IMG/VR virus record: IMGVR_UViG_3300017917_000954
Coordinates: 1 to 34,748 of that record
Origin: a virus
DNA: 34,748 bases
Direction: 5' to 3' (one strand)
Shown piece by piece: positions 8,319-15,814 of this stretch (positions are counted from its first letter, which is position 1; each line of letters begins with the position of its first letter). A model generated the notes under the pieces. That model was not told the origin of the DNA, made no database searches, and saw only the letters and a program-made list of their open reading frames with translations. The translations under genes were made by a program, and so were the position numbers.

Positions 8319-9291
8319 CGGAAAAAGAATATTTGTATCAGGAGCCACAGGTTCGTGGGGACAAACACTGATACGTATGTTGTTGGTCAATTACAATCCC
8401 AAAGAAATTATTTGCTTCAGTCGCGGTGAACTGCAACAGGTATTGATGCAACGCCAATTTCATGATCCAAGATTGAAATTTGTAGTAGGTGATATACGTG
8501 ACTATGATGCTGTGCGTTTTGCTATGAAGGATGTAAATGTGGTATTTCACTTGGCAGCATTAAAGCATGTGCCAATCTGCGAAGATCATCCACAAGAAGC
8601 AATCAAAACAAACATTACTGGAACTACTAACATTGTAAATGCCGCAATTGAAAACGGTGTAGACAAAGTCATTGACGTAAGCACCGACAAAGCTGTTGAG
8701 CCGTTGAACTTGTACGGTATGACCAAAGCAGTAGGAGAAAAGTTGGTTATTCAAGGCAATGATCTTAGTCAGCACACACGGTTTGTTTGTATCCGTGGGG
8801 GTAATGTAATGGGTTCTAACGGATCAGTTATACCTTATTTTATTGAACAAATTAAGGCAGGCGGTCCAATAACTATAACCGATCAAAAAATGACTCGTTT
8901 CTTTTTAACTCTCGAAGAAGCTATTGGGTTGTTGTTTAAAGCTGCCGAAGACAGTATTGGCGGCGAAACGTTTGTGATGAACATGCCAGCATGCTATATC
9001 AAGGATGTAGCAGACGTACTAATGGAACACTATGGTCAAGTTGACATAAAAGAAATTGGCAGTAAACCCGGAGAAAAATTAGACGAGATGTTAATCAGCA
9101 AGCACGATGCTGGACTTAGCTATTACTACGATGAAAACTATTTTGTAACCTTACCAGTGAAGCGTACTCCAGATCTTGAAGCAAAATATTCACAATTGCC
9201 AAAATTTGATCAAGAAGAATTCTCATCTAAAACATTTATTATGAATCGTGATCAAATTAAACAAATGTTAATTAAAGGCAAGTTCCTATGA
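8311..9291 (+). CDS. UDP-GlcNAc 4,6-dehydratase/5-epimerase (WbjB/FnlA/CapD-like SDR)
   Basis: 326-residue extended short-chain dehydrogenase. NAD-binding GATGSWG at 11-17, FHLAALKHVP near 83, catalytic YGMTK at 135-139, and GGNVMGSNGSVIPYF near 168. This is the pattern of the polysaccharide-biosynthesis (CapD-type) branch that removes water from UDP-GlcNAc and inverts C5, giving a UDP-4-keto-6-deoxy-L-hexosamine. Flanked by the 2-epimerase (8-base overlap) and the RmlD-like reductase (ATGA overlap), together a three-gene L-sugar module. The alternative, a PseB-like dehydratase for pseudaminic acid, is less likely because no other Pse genes are present. Confidence 0.87.
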   Translation: MFNGKRIFVSGATGSWGQTLIRMLLVNYNPKEIICFSRGELQQVLMQRQFHDPRLKFVVGDIRDYDAVRFAMKDVNVVFHLAALKHVPICEDHPQEAIKTNITGTTNIVNAAIENGVDKVIDVSTDKAVEPLNLYGMTKAVGEKLVIQGNDLSQHTRFVCIRGGNVMGSNGSVIPYFIEQIKAGGPITITDQKMTRFFLTLEEAIGLLFKAAEDSIGGETFVMNMPACYIKDVADVLMEHYGQVDIKEIGSKPGEKLDEMLISKHDAGLSYYYDENYFVTLPVKRTPDLEAKYSQLPKFDQEEFSSKTFIMNRDQIKQMLIKGKFL

Positions 9292-10085
9292 AAGTCTCTG
9301 TAATTGGTAGTCGTGGTATGGCCGGGCATGTAATTGTAAAATATCTTGAACAACAAGGGCACACAGTTACTTCAGTAGATAGAACTCAATTGGACATAGA
9401 AAATGATAATGTTGATCAGTTTTTTAATTCGTTGGATAGTGACTTTGTTGTTAATGCCGTTGGATTATTAGTAAAAGACTCAATTGATAGACCTGATAGA
9501 GCTATCGCTGTTAATTCTTGGTGGCCACAGTATTGTGCTTATCGATTAAAAGATACTAAAACAAAACTAATACATTTATCAACAGACTGTGTATTTGATG
9601 GCAAACAAGGCAATTATATTGAATCTGATCAGCATACTGAAACTAATGCATACGGACGCAGTAAGAGCTTTGGGGAAATCAATAATACTAAAGACATTAC
9701 GTTTAGAATGAGTATCATTGGACCCGAGCTAAAAAATGGTACAGGATTATTGAATTGGGTGTTAACTAATCAAGATCATGAGTTACCGGGTTGGGACAAT
9801 GCTTGGTGGAATGGTATTACTACACTACAGTTGGCCAAATGTATTAATCAATATATCAATAACCCTGTAGCCGCAGGTGTATATCATTTGGTTAATAACA
9901 ATGTGCAGATTAACAAATATGATTTGCTTTGTAAAATTAATGAAGTATATGGTTTAGGAAAAAAGATTTTGCGTACTCAAGGTCCTAAGCCTGTAAACAA
10001 GATATTAGTTAATACTCGTAGTGAAATCAACTTTGCAATTCCCGACTACGATACACAATTACAACAGTTAAAAGATTTTACTTAA
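9288..10085 (+). CDS. RmlD-like SDR reductase of nucleotide-sugar synthesis
   Basis: 265 residues. GSRGMAGH at 7-14 binds NAD(P), LSTDCVFDGKQGNY near 97 is the RmlD-type STDYVFDG motif, catalytic Tyr/Lys lie in YGRSK at 122-126. It would reduce the 4-keto sugar made by the preceding gene. WbjC/FnlB enzymes of UDP-L-FucNAc synthesis are longer and, as I recall, carry a C-terminal cupin-like domain; this protein lacks one and is closer in size to RmlD or the WbvR-type reductase of UDP-L-rhamnosamine/L-QuiNAc synthesis. Last gene of the plus operon; overlaps the converging gene by eight bases. Confidence 0.85.
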   Translation: MKVSVIGSRGMAGHVIVKYLEQQGHTVTSVDRTQLDIENDNVDQFFNSLDSDFVVNAVGLLVKDSIDRPDRAIAVNSWWPQYCAYRLKDTKTKLIHLSTDCVFDGKQGNYIESDQHTETNAYGRSKSFGEINNTKDITFRMSIIGPELKNGTGLLNWVLTNQDHELPGWDNAWWNGITTLQLAKCINQYINNPVAAGVYHLVNNNVQINKYDLLCKINEVYGLGKKILRTQGPKPVNKILVNTRSEINFAIPDYDTQLQQLKDFT

Positions 10086-11028
10086 CGTAATTTCTCATAT
10101 GTGCCCAGCATCTGCCTGAGCGCACATCTTCAAAACTCCAGTGACACTGTGCTAGTTTACGAATCCATTGTTCTCTATCTGGCAAGTTAGGGTTTTCCAA
10201 CAATTTAAAATCAGTATTGGCTATGTCACCGCCTTGGCTGTAACTAGGATCATCGGTGATAAATGCTGGAATACCTTCTATGGGTGCAACAGCACTAGGA
10301 GTTGAATTATGACATACTAGTGCCCAACAATTATGCAAATCTTGTGTTATGTGTCTATCTTGAGGACTTACAGTTACGCCAAACTTGTCTAGTGTGGGTT
10401 TATAATTAGGATATGCTTTCCAATCTCCAGGATGCCAACGCAATACTATAGGCCTATCTGTGTTTTCTCTAATCTGCCCAAGTGTGTGTTTTAACCATTT
10501 CATTAGATCAACTCCACGCATTGACCAACCCAATGGTCGTTGCAACGTAATAAGCACATGATTACCTTGAGTGCGCCATGGCTTCAGATCCATGTTATAA
10601 TCACGACGGATGTTGTTCCAGTTTTCATCTCCGGGATTATCGTTACAGTAGATACCTGTAGCAGGAAATACTCCATTGAAACTGTAGCGTAGATACTTGT
10701 GAGGATTAAACTTGTTCTTGTAGATAAAAACATTGCTGTCGATGCTGAGCCAATACTTGCCTAGCTGTGTTTGTGTGTCCATGACCATTTTACGTACTTT
10801 GTAATGCGGTAGGTTTGTTTTACTTGGATTGGCGTCAAATGCATTGCCAATAATAGCTCCCACATCACATGTTTCATATGTTTGACTGCGTGTAGTTGAA
10901 GCTTGGTCACCACACCGGGCCGCACCTTCGGCAAAGAATGTCAATGCATCAATTTTTTCCTGTCCGTTGATTTTGACAGGCAAGCTACTTAGGTAGCTCT
11001 TAATAATCAAGGGTTGGCCGTTCTGCAT
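10078..11028 (-). CDS. GT-B / capsule-type glycosyltransferase (paralogue 2)
   Basis: 316 residues, related to the genes at 3721-4563 and 11000-12133. Visible: VLRWHPGDW near 200 (the RxHP position), CHNSTPSAVAPIEGIPAF near 240-257, and the shared C-terminal block LLENPNLPDREQWIRKLAQ. Last gene of a four-gene minus-strand operon. Its start lies inside the end of the preceding gene (29-base overlap), which suggests translational coupling. Specific sugar unknown. An N-terminal segment of about 100 residues is not shared with paralogue 1. Confidence 0.68.
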   Translation of the reverse strand: MQNGQPLIIKSYLSSLPVKINGQEKIDALTFFAEGAARCGDQASTTRSQTYETCDVGAIIGNAFDANPSKTNLPHYKVRKMVMDTQTQLGKYWLSIDSNVFIYKNKFNPHKYLRYSFNGVFPATGIYCNDNPGDENWNNIRRDYNMDLKPWRTQGNHVLITLQRPLGWSMRGVDLMKWLKHTLGQIRENTDRPIVLRWHPGDWKAYPNYKPTLDKFGVTVSPQDRHITQDLHNCWALVCHNSTPSAVAPIEGIPAFITDDPSYSQGGDIANTDFKLLENPNLPDREQWIRKLAQCHWSFEDVRSGRCWAHMRNYVK

Positions 11029-12133
11029 TTTCTAATACCATTCTCCAGGCCTGACCTGTTATAATTTCATCTAAACTAAACTGGCTGTATGCAATACTAT
11101 GCAACCACTTTTGTATTAATTCCTCATCGGGTCGATTGGGATTTTCTATCTGTGTTAGATCTTTATTACCTACTGGATCTGCCGCTGTAGGAGCCAGTGC
11201 AAAAGCCGGAATACCCGATTGTATCGCTTCTACGGCAGCGATGCTATTGTAAGTAATTAATGCGTACACATCATTGTTTAAAGCATCATAGATAGTGTCA
11301 TTGGTTCGTTCACCTCTGCTGGCTTTTTCTCTAATGACAATCTCTCTATCAGTGTGTTGTTTTAGCGTGGCAATTACATTGGTTATCCATGCATTTCGAT
11401 CCTCGCCATAATACTGAAAGGGTTTTTCTGTAGATAACACAACAAGAATTTTACTTCCAGGTTTACGCCATCCGCGATAATGTAAATCGGGATTAAATTT
11501 AACTAGATCATCCCATCGATCGCTTGGAACATCATATATGCAATTGTGTTGCATGGCATTTTTGACAATGCGATGAAAGATTTTTCTTCCGGTGCGATTG
11601 TTTTGACAACGGTAGTTGCCAAGGTATCCTGTTTCAATAAAGTAATAATCATCGCCTTTGCTACGTACATGATTGGCAATTTTTCCGCTCGAAATCCCCC
11701 TCAATAACACTGGGCCTGAAATACTATCGCACTCTGTACGATAACGTGCCTTGTCCATAAACCGACTTTCAGGATACGCAGCCATGATCATAGCAGGATA
11801 ATCACTGTATTTCATTAATCTTGTTAACTGTTCGTCTTTTTGAATAGTTGCTTGACTGAGTTGATTTCTAAAAGATCCTTCACCGCCGGCACGCTTGAGA
11901 GCCATACGTTGATCTTTAGTTAATGGAGGCAATGCTGGTTCTGGAATTCCTCCAATGTATGCTTCTATTTCTTTAAACAGTTTTAAATCATAATAGGCAT
12001 TGAGAGCATCTTGAACATTGTGCTTCAATGCCGACTCAATAGTACTGTGCTGGGATTTATAAAGATCTCCTGGCCATCGATCGACCAGTGCCGTGGGTAA
12101 AATTATTGGAGGTTGTTCAATGGGCAAGGTCAT
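11000..12133 (-). CDS. GT-B / capsule-type glycosyltransferase-like protein (paralogue 3)
   Basis: 377 residues. The C-terminal half aligns by eye with the other two paralogues: EIVIREKASRGER stands where the others have RPHP/RWHP, then ITYNSIAAVEAIQSGIPAF, then IENPNRPDEELIQKWLHSIAYSQF. The RxHP His is replaced (REKAS), so donor binding may differ or activity may be lost. About 110 extra N-terminal residues precede the family region. Starts by ATGA overlap with the GT8-like gene. Family by internal paralogy; function tentative. Confidence 0.6.
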   Translation of the reverse strand: MTLPIEQPPIILPTALVDRWPGDLYKSQHSTIESALKHNVQDALNAYYDLKLFKEIEAYIGGIPEPALPPLTKDQRMALKRAGGEGSFRNQLSQATIQKDEQLTRLMKYSDYPAMIMAAYPESRFMDKARYRTECDSISGPVLLRGISSGKIANHVRSKGDDYYFIETGYLGNYRCQNNRTGRKIFHRIVKNAMQHNCIYDVPSDRWDDLVKFNPDLHYRGWRKPGSKILVVLSTEKPFQYYGEDRNAWITNVIATLKQHTDREIVIREKASRGERTNDTIYDALNNDVYALITYNSIAAVEAIQSGIPAFALAPTAADPVGNKDLTQIENPNRPDEELIQKWLHSIAYSQFSLDEIITGQAWRMVLENAERPTLDY

Positions 12134-12816
12134 TTAATATCTCGCTGTAGGCAGTAATCTGCAAGCATATGTTCACGGTGCCACTCATCGCCTTGGGGTG
12201 TTGTAGCAAACTCATGGAAACACGGTGTTCCTAAGGTATAATGTAATAATTTAGCATCAGGGTTTGCTCCATATTCATCTGGTAACCAGTTCCACTCGCG
12301 AGCCAACTCCCCAATACGATCATCTTCAATCCAAGTAAACCTATGTAACTGAGCACCGGTAGACTTTTGAATAAATTCTGGGGTTAACTTTCTGTTAGGA
12401 TGACTGTTACAATTCCAAAGTATTACACTTGACCAATTCTTGCGTGGATAGTTTTCGTTTTTTGCGCCAAGATATTTTTCAGTCATTTTTGTTTGATAAT
12501 CGTGCTTGACTACTTGAACATCAAAATAAGGATTTCTTTGCTCCCATAGCTCAACAATGTCACCACGCACAATCATATCACCGTCCATGAAAATTGCATG
12601 ACCTGTGTAGCCCATTAAATGCGGCACTAAAAATCTACTGTAGATAAATTGATTACTGCCGTCTGTGTGAGTTTCTGTATAGTCATTGAACAGGTTCAAT
12701 GCCAATGGTACAATAGCAACAGGTTGACTGGCCTGCCTAATAATACTATTGGCGCAGGTATGATATGCCACAGCTTCTCTTGGGTCATACCCAATAAAAA
12801 TTGGAATTGGTTTCAT
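12130..12816 (-). CDS. GT8-like glycosyltransferase
   Basis: 228 residues. N-terminal PIFIGYDPREAVAYHTCANSI is the typical start of bacterial and phage GT8-like proteins; AIFMDGDMIVRGDI near 75-88 carries the DxD metal/nucleotide-sugar motif; NWSSVILWNC near 127 is the conserved substrate-pocket region, and LLHYTLGTPCF near 190 supplies the distal His. Retaining transfer from a nucleotide sugar is expected. Start codon shares a base with the stop of the upstream nucleotidyltransferase-cupin gene (TAATG). Confidence 0.8.
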   Translation of the reverse strand: MKPIPIFIGYDPREAVAYHTCANSIIRQASQPVAIVPLALNLFNDYTETHTDGSNQFIYSRFLVPHLMGYTGHAIFMDGDMIVRGDIVELWEQRNPYFDVQVVKHDYQTKMTEKYLGAKNENYPRKNWSSVILWNCNSHPNRKLTPEFIQKSTGAQLHRFTWIEDDRIGELAREWNWLPDEYGANPDAKLLHYTLGTPCFHEFATTPQGDEWHREHMLADYCLQRDIK

Positions 12817-13577
12817 TATTGTCTTTCAATGTCTTCTTCAACACAGTGGTCACCGTATTGCACTTCTACTATTCTACACGGTATATCAAACGGATTGGTC
12901 AATTGATGCCATTCAGCAACGTGTATCTTGTGTTCACGATGTTTCTCTAGTGTTATACTAGGTAACTGGTACCCGCCATCTAATAGAGTTTTTACAACAC
13001 ACCGCCCTTCGCTAACTATCCAATATTCTGCACGTTTCCAGTGGCGTTGTACACTCAAACTACATCCAGGATTGACTGTGAGTTCTTTTACTTTCATACC
13101 GGGTACTTCGTGTAACACTCTATAATAACCCCACTGACGTTCTGTCTTGGGTGCTTTCCATTCTTGCAAAATCCATGAACTAGAATTTGACTTATTGAAT
13201 CCGCCTATACCAAACACAAATTTTACATTTGTGTCATTTAAATCCATTTCGGGAATATTGTCATTGGTTCTATCGCCGCCATTGGCAAAGATGATTTGAT
13301 CTTGAGGGTAACTTTGTCGTACCATCTGAATAGCGTGTTTGGCACTGCCGTCATCGTCATTAAAATCAATAACAAAGTCTATCATCTTTAGATTACGTAC
13401 AATGTTGGCACGTTCCAACAACGGCATAAACGGCGCACCTTTTTTGCGTGTTAACCACGAATCACTGTTGACTCCTACTATCAAGATATCACCAAGTTTT
13501 TTTGCTTCGTTAAAATAGGCAATGTGACCTGAGTGGAGTGGATCAAACCCACCAGTTACTAGTACAATCTTTTTCAT
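12816..13577 (-). CDS. HxGH nucleotidyltransferase fused to a cupin domain
   Basis: 253 residues in two domains. Residues 1-~140: cytidylyltransferase-like fold with VTGGFDPLHSGH (HxGH at 15-18), as in glycerol-3-phosphate cytidylyltransferase and the HldE/RfaE C-domain; the usual ISSTxx motif is not obvious. Residues ~160-253: small cupin with VKELTVNPGCSLSVQRHWKRAEYWIVSEG, resembling the C-terminal cupin of mannose-1-phosphate guanylyltransferases. It probably activates a sugar or polyol phosphate as its CDP or ADP form. First gene of the minus operon. The start at 13577 puts HxGH at the normal place; a longer in-frame reading back to 13664 runs antisense into the neighbouring gene and is rejected. 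Confidence 0.85.
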   Translation of the reverse strand: MKKIVLVTGGFDPLHSGHIAYFNEAKKLGDILIVGVNSDSWLTRKKGAPFMPLLERANIVRNLKMIDFVIDFNDDDGSAKHAIQMVRQSYPQDQIIFANGGDRTNDNIPEMDLNDTNVKFVFGIGGFNKSNSSSWILQEWKAPKTERQWGYYRVLHEVPGMKVKELTVNPGCSLSVQRHWKRAEYWIVSEGRCVVKTLLDGGYQLPSITLEKHREHKIHVAEWHQLTNPFDIPCRIVEVQYGDHCVEEDIERQ

Positions 13578-13582
13578 AAAGA

Positions 13583-13590
13583 TATTTATG
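13583..13590 (-). promoter_or_regulatory. T4-type late promoter, minus strand
   Basis: On the minus strand this reads CATAAATA (7 of 8 to TATAAATA), ending five bases before the ATG at 13577. Transcription would begin at or just before the start codon, leaving essentially no leader. The divergent plus gene starts at 13588, inside the element. Confidence 0.55.
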
Positions 13591-14421
13591 TACGCAGTTA
13601 ACGGTAAATATAGAATCTTGACACTAAGCAAAGAACAAAAACGACAAATCAAAGGACATAGCAAGGATAATCCAATAATTGGATTGCCAGAGACAGAAAG
13701 TCCAACTTATACCTTACCTATTGACTGTGCATGTGTAATACACGGTAATGGGTATGATTGGAAGTATGTTGATAATTTATATAACATGCTGACTAGAAAT
13801 TTAACACGCCCAGTGGTATTACATGTGTACACTGAATCATCAAGAACAGTCCCAGCACCCTATATCAAACATAATCTAATTGATTGGAAAATTGGCGGGC
13901 CAAAACAATCTTGGTGGTACAAAGTTCAAATGTTCAACAGTGAGCATCACCGAGGTTTGCTGTTATATTTTGATTTAGATGTGGTTATTACAAAAAATAT
14001 TGATTGGATTTGGAAACTAAAAACCCGACATTTTTGGGCCGTAAAGGATTTCAAACATTTATGGAGGCCGGCATATCAATCTATTAACTCTAGTATTATG
14101 TGGTGGGACACAACTCAATACGATTGGGTTTGGCGTAATTTTTTAGATTTAGATTTAGCACAAACTGTAAAAAGATTTCATGGGGATCAGGATTACATTA
14201 ATTCTGTAATAACAGAACAACAACGTAGATATTTTAATTCAGATCTAGTAAAAAGCTGGCGCTGGCAGTGCCTAGATGGCGGATACGATTTCAAGCGTAG
14301 GACCTGGAAAACACCTGGTTCTGGTACCAATATTAGTGATAACACAGCTATATTGATTTTTCACGGAAATCCTAAACCCCACGAAATACAGGATTCAGTA
14401 ATAATAAACAGTTGGAAATAA
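13588..14421 (+). CDS. Glycosyltransferase, GT-A type with DLD motif
   Basis: 277 residues. CACVIHGNGYDWKYVDNLYNML near residue 48 begins the nucleotide-binding fold, LLYFDLDVVITKNID near 127-141 carries the DxD motif, SSIMWWDT near 170 and FHGDQDYIN near 200 match the acceptor region, and IFHGNPKPHEI near 260 is a C-terminal His motif typical of GT8/GT32-like enzymes. The start at 13588 is the only ATG that leaves the fold intact; there is no ribosome-binding site, and only ten bases separate it from the divergent gene. Last gene of the glycan island. Confidence 0.75.
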   Translation: MYAVNGKYRILTLSKEQKRQIKGHSKDNPIIGLPETESPTYTLPIDCACVIHGNGYDWKYVDNLYNMLTRNLTRPVVLHVYTESSRTVPAPYIKHNLIDWKIGGPKQSWWYKVQMFNSEHHRGLLLYFDLDVVITKNIDWIWKLKTRHFWAVKDFKHLWRPAYQSINSSIMWWDTTQYDWVWRNFLDLDLAQTVKRFHGDQDYINSVITEQQRRYFNSDLVKSWRWQCLDGGYDFKRRTWKTPGSGTNISDNTAILIFHGNPKPHEIQDSVIINSWK

Positions 14422-14471
14422 CAAGCTAAAACACCGAGTCAAGCGATGTAACAGGGTAATCTTAAATATAG

Positions 14472-14479
14472 TATAAATA
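14472..14479 (+). promoter_or_regulatory. T4-type late promoter (perfect TATAAATA)
   Basis: Exact TATAAATA, 18 bases before the ATG at 14498, with GGAG in between. A second TAAATA core lies at 14463-14468. This is the best match to the T4 late consensus in the window and supports reading the gene downstream as a late, virion-related product. Confidence 0.75.
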
Positions 14480-14497
14480 CACATGGAGAAATAAATT

Positions 14498-15220
14498 ATG
14501 ACCAATAGAACCATATATGTAATCGGGCAGGGCTATAGCCCAACACCTGCGTCAATTGTTGCTACAGTAGATGGAAACGCTGTGTACAGCGGAACAGTTC
14601 CTACTGTCAACGAAAACATTAATATTACGCAAGGATCAAGTCCTGAAGTTGAAGCATTACTAGAACAGTTAGTAGCAAACAAAACAGCATTGTTTAGTTT
14701 TGAAGTAGACATTAATTATGACGGATCAAAGCCTGTAACTATTGAAGCATCTGGTGGTCCAATTTGGTTTGGTGTTGTTTTATCAAACTATGTTTCAGAC
14801 CCACATGTTAATCCATCATTAACTGCAGAACAACAAGCTATTGTCAATAACCCAAGTTCAACAAGAGCAGATCTAGAACAAATACGTTTTGACATAGCAA
14901 GTCCAGCTTTTACAGCTGAAGAAATAGCAGAAATACAAGGATCAGTTTATCCATATCCTTCTGCTATTCAAACTTTAATCAGTCAGCACCATGCGGAAAT
15001 TCGCTACAGCAGTTCAGGTCCTGATGTGTTTAAACGATTACCTGACTTTGTTGGATCTTTAGACGATACTTGGAGTTCTGTTAGTATCAACGGCGTTGCC
15101 CAACCAATAAACCCAGATGCATACGATCCTCCACTTAATGGAACATGGTGGTGGACTTTGTATCCAGGGGATGTGTTTACAGGCACTCTCCGCGTGGTAG
15201 CAGGTGTACCAGCACCATAA
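14498..15220 (+). CDS. Putative virion structural protein
   Basis: Unrecognised 240-residue protein. Begins TNRTIYVIGQGYSPTPASIVATVDG, a beta-rich pattern; a mid-segment (NPSLTAEQQAIVNNPSSTRADLE) looks helical; the C-terminal ~70 residues are again beta-rich and aromatic (NGTWWWTLYPGDVFTG). No signal peptide or enzyme motif. It has its own perfect late promoter and is followed by a strong terminator at 15242, so it is a single-gene late unit. A tail, fibre or baseplate component is inference from expression signals and composition. Confidence 0.6.
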   Translation: MTNRTIYVIGQGYSPTPASIVATVDGNAVYSGTVPTVNENINITQGSSPEVEALLEQLVANKTALFSFEVDINYDGSKPVTIEASGGPIWFGVVLSNYVSDPHVNPSLTAEQQAIVNNPSSTRADLEQIRFDIASPAFTAEEIAEIQGSVYPYPSAIQTLISQHHAEIRYSSSGPDVFKRLPDFVGSLDDTWSSVSINGVAQPINPDAYDPPLNGTWWWTLYPGDVFTGTLRVVAGVPAP

Positions 15221-15241
15221 TACTACAAAATAGCACACTAC

Positions 15242-15268
15242 AAACCCTTGTTTTTACAAGGGTTTTTT
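15242..15268 (+). terminator. Intrinsic terminator
   Basis: Stem AAACCCTTGT (15242-15251) pairs with ACAAGGGTTT (15256-15265) around a TTTT loop, and the T run continues to 15268. It ends the late unit at 14498-15220 and precedes a promoter at 15273. Confidence 0.9.
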
Positions 15269-15272
15269 ATGG

Positions 15273-15301
15273 TTGACCAAAAATAGGCAATTTGCTACAA
15301 T
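15273..15301 (+). promoter_or_regulatory. Sigma70-like promoter
   Basis: TTGACC (15273-15278), a 17-base spacer, TACAAT (15296-15301). Transcription would start near 15308, giving a short leader with GGAG before the ATG at 15331. Nearly the same sequence recurs at 15753-15781, so this is a promoter family. It should be read by unmodified host polymerase (early or middle class). Confidence 0.78.
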
Positions 15302-15330
15302 ACAGTATAAATTAAATCATGGAGCTAACA

Positions 15331-15666
15331 ATGGCACGCAAATTTACGGATTTTTCAGTGGAAGAATTACAAGGTTACTACAGTGATTTCCATAAGGATT
15401 TCTATGGTTTTCGTCCACGTGGTCTTAGCGAAGAACAGTGGGCAAGCAAACAGTATCTAGTTGATCAAATCAACTCAATTCACAATCACATGGACATGCT
15501 CAAAGAAACCTTTGAAGGTCGTGAGCAGTTGCGTGAATCGGGTTGGATTATCGAAGAAACAGATTCAGAAATGGTCCAACAAGCTCAATGGCTGGCCCAA
15601 GAACGCGAGCGTAAACTAGCAGAGGAAATGGCGGATTTTGATGCGACGTACTATGGTGTTGCGTAA
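15331..15666 (+). CDS. Conserved phage hypothetical protein
   Basis: 111 residues, charged and probably helical, starting ARKFTDFSVEELQGYYSDF and including FYGFRPRG, a segment I associate with small conserved phage proteins next to AAA+ ATPases; no function known. Start chosen at 15331 because GGAG lies seven bases upstream; an ATG at 15319 in the same frame has no ribosome site. Own sigma70-like promoter. The AAA+ gene follows with a matching promoter, suggesting simultaneous expression. Confidence 0.7.
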   Translation: MARKFTDFSVEELQGYYSDFHKDFYGFRPRGLSEEQWASKQYLVDQINSIHNHMDMLKETFEGREQLRESGWIIEETDSEMVQQAQWLAQERERKLAEEMADFDATYYGVA

Positions 15667-15752
15667 AAGCAACAGAAGAATATATAAAAAACGCTTGAAA
15701 ATCAAGCACTTACGTGGCTATAAATTACGTCGTAATACATGGATAACTTTGG

Positions 15753-15781
15753 TTGACCAGAAACGGCATAGACTATACAAT
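15753..15781 (+). promoter_or_regulatory. Sigma70-like promoter, copy of the 15273 promoter
   Basis: TTGACC (15753-15758), 17-base spacer, TACAAT (15776-15781). It shares the GGTTGACCA start, the GGCA in the spacer and the TACAAT with the promoter at 15273. It drives the AAA+ ATPase, whose AGGAG ribosome site and ATG lie about 25-35 bases downstream of the predicted start site. The 148 bases between the two genes (15667-15814) otherwise hold nothing I can support. Confidence 0.75.
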
Positions 15782-15814
15782 AGTAGTATATTAACTAAAG
15801 TAGGAGCTAAACAG

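Noticed and set aside
7242-10085. Possibility that the window is a bacterial O-antigen locus rather than phage
   Set aside because: UvsX, UvsY, UvsW, the T4-type primase and helicase, baseplate-like protein and late promoters flank and intersperse the region; gene overlaps and density are phage-like.
13578-13664. 29-residue N-terminal extension of the nucleotidyltransferase-cupin
   Set aside because: It crosses the divergent promoter and runs antisense to the 13588 gene; the HxGH motif sits at the normal distance from the ATG at 13577.
15638-15814. Basic N-terminal extension of the AAA+ ATPase reading back to 15638 or 15653
   Set aside because: It crosses a clear sigma70-like promoter at 15753-15781; AGGAG sits just before the ATG at 15815; the extension looks like chance Lys/Arg-rich translation of AT-rich DNA.
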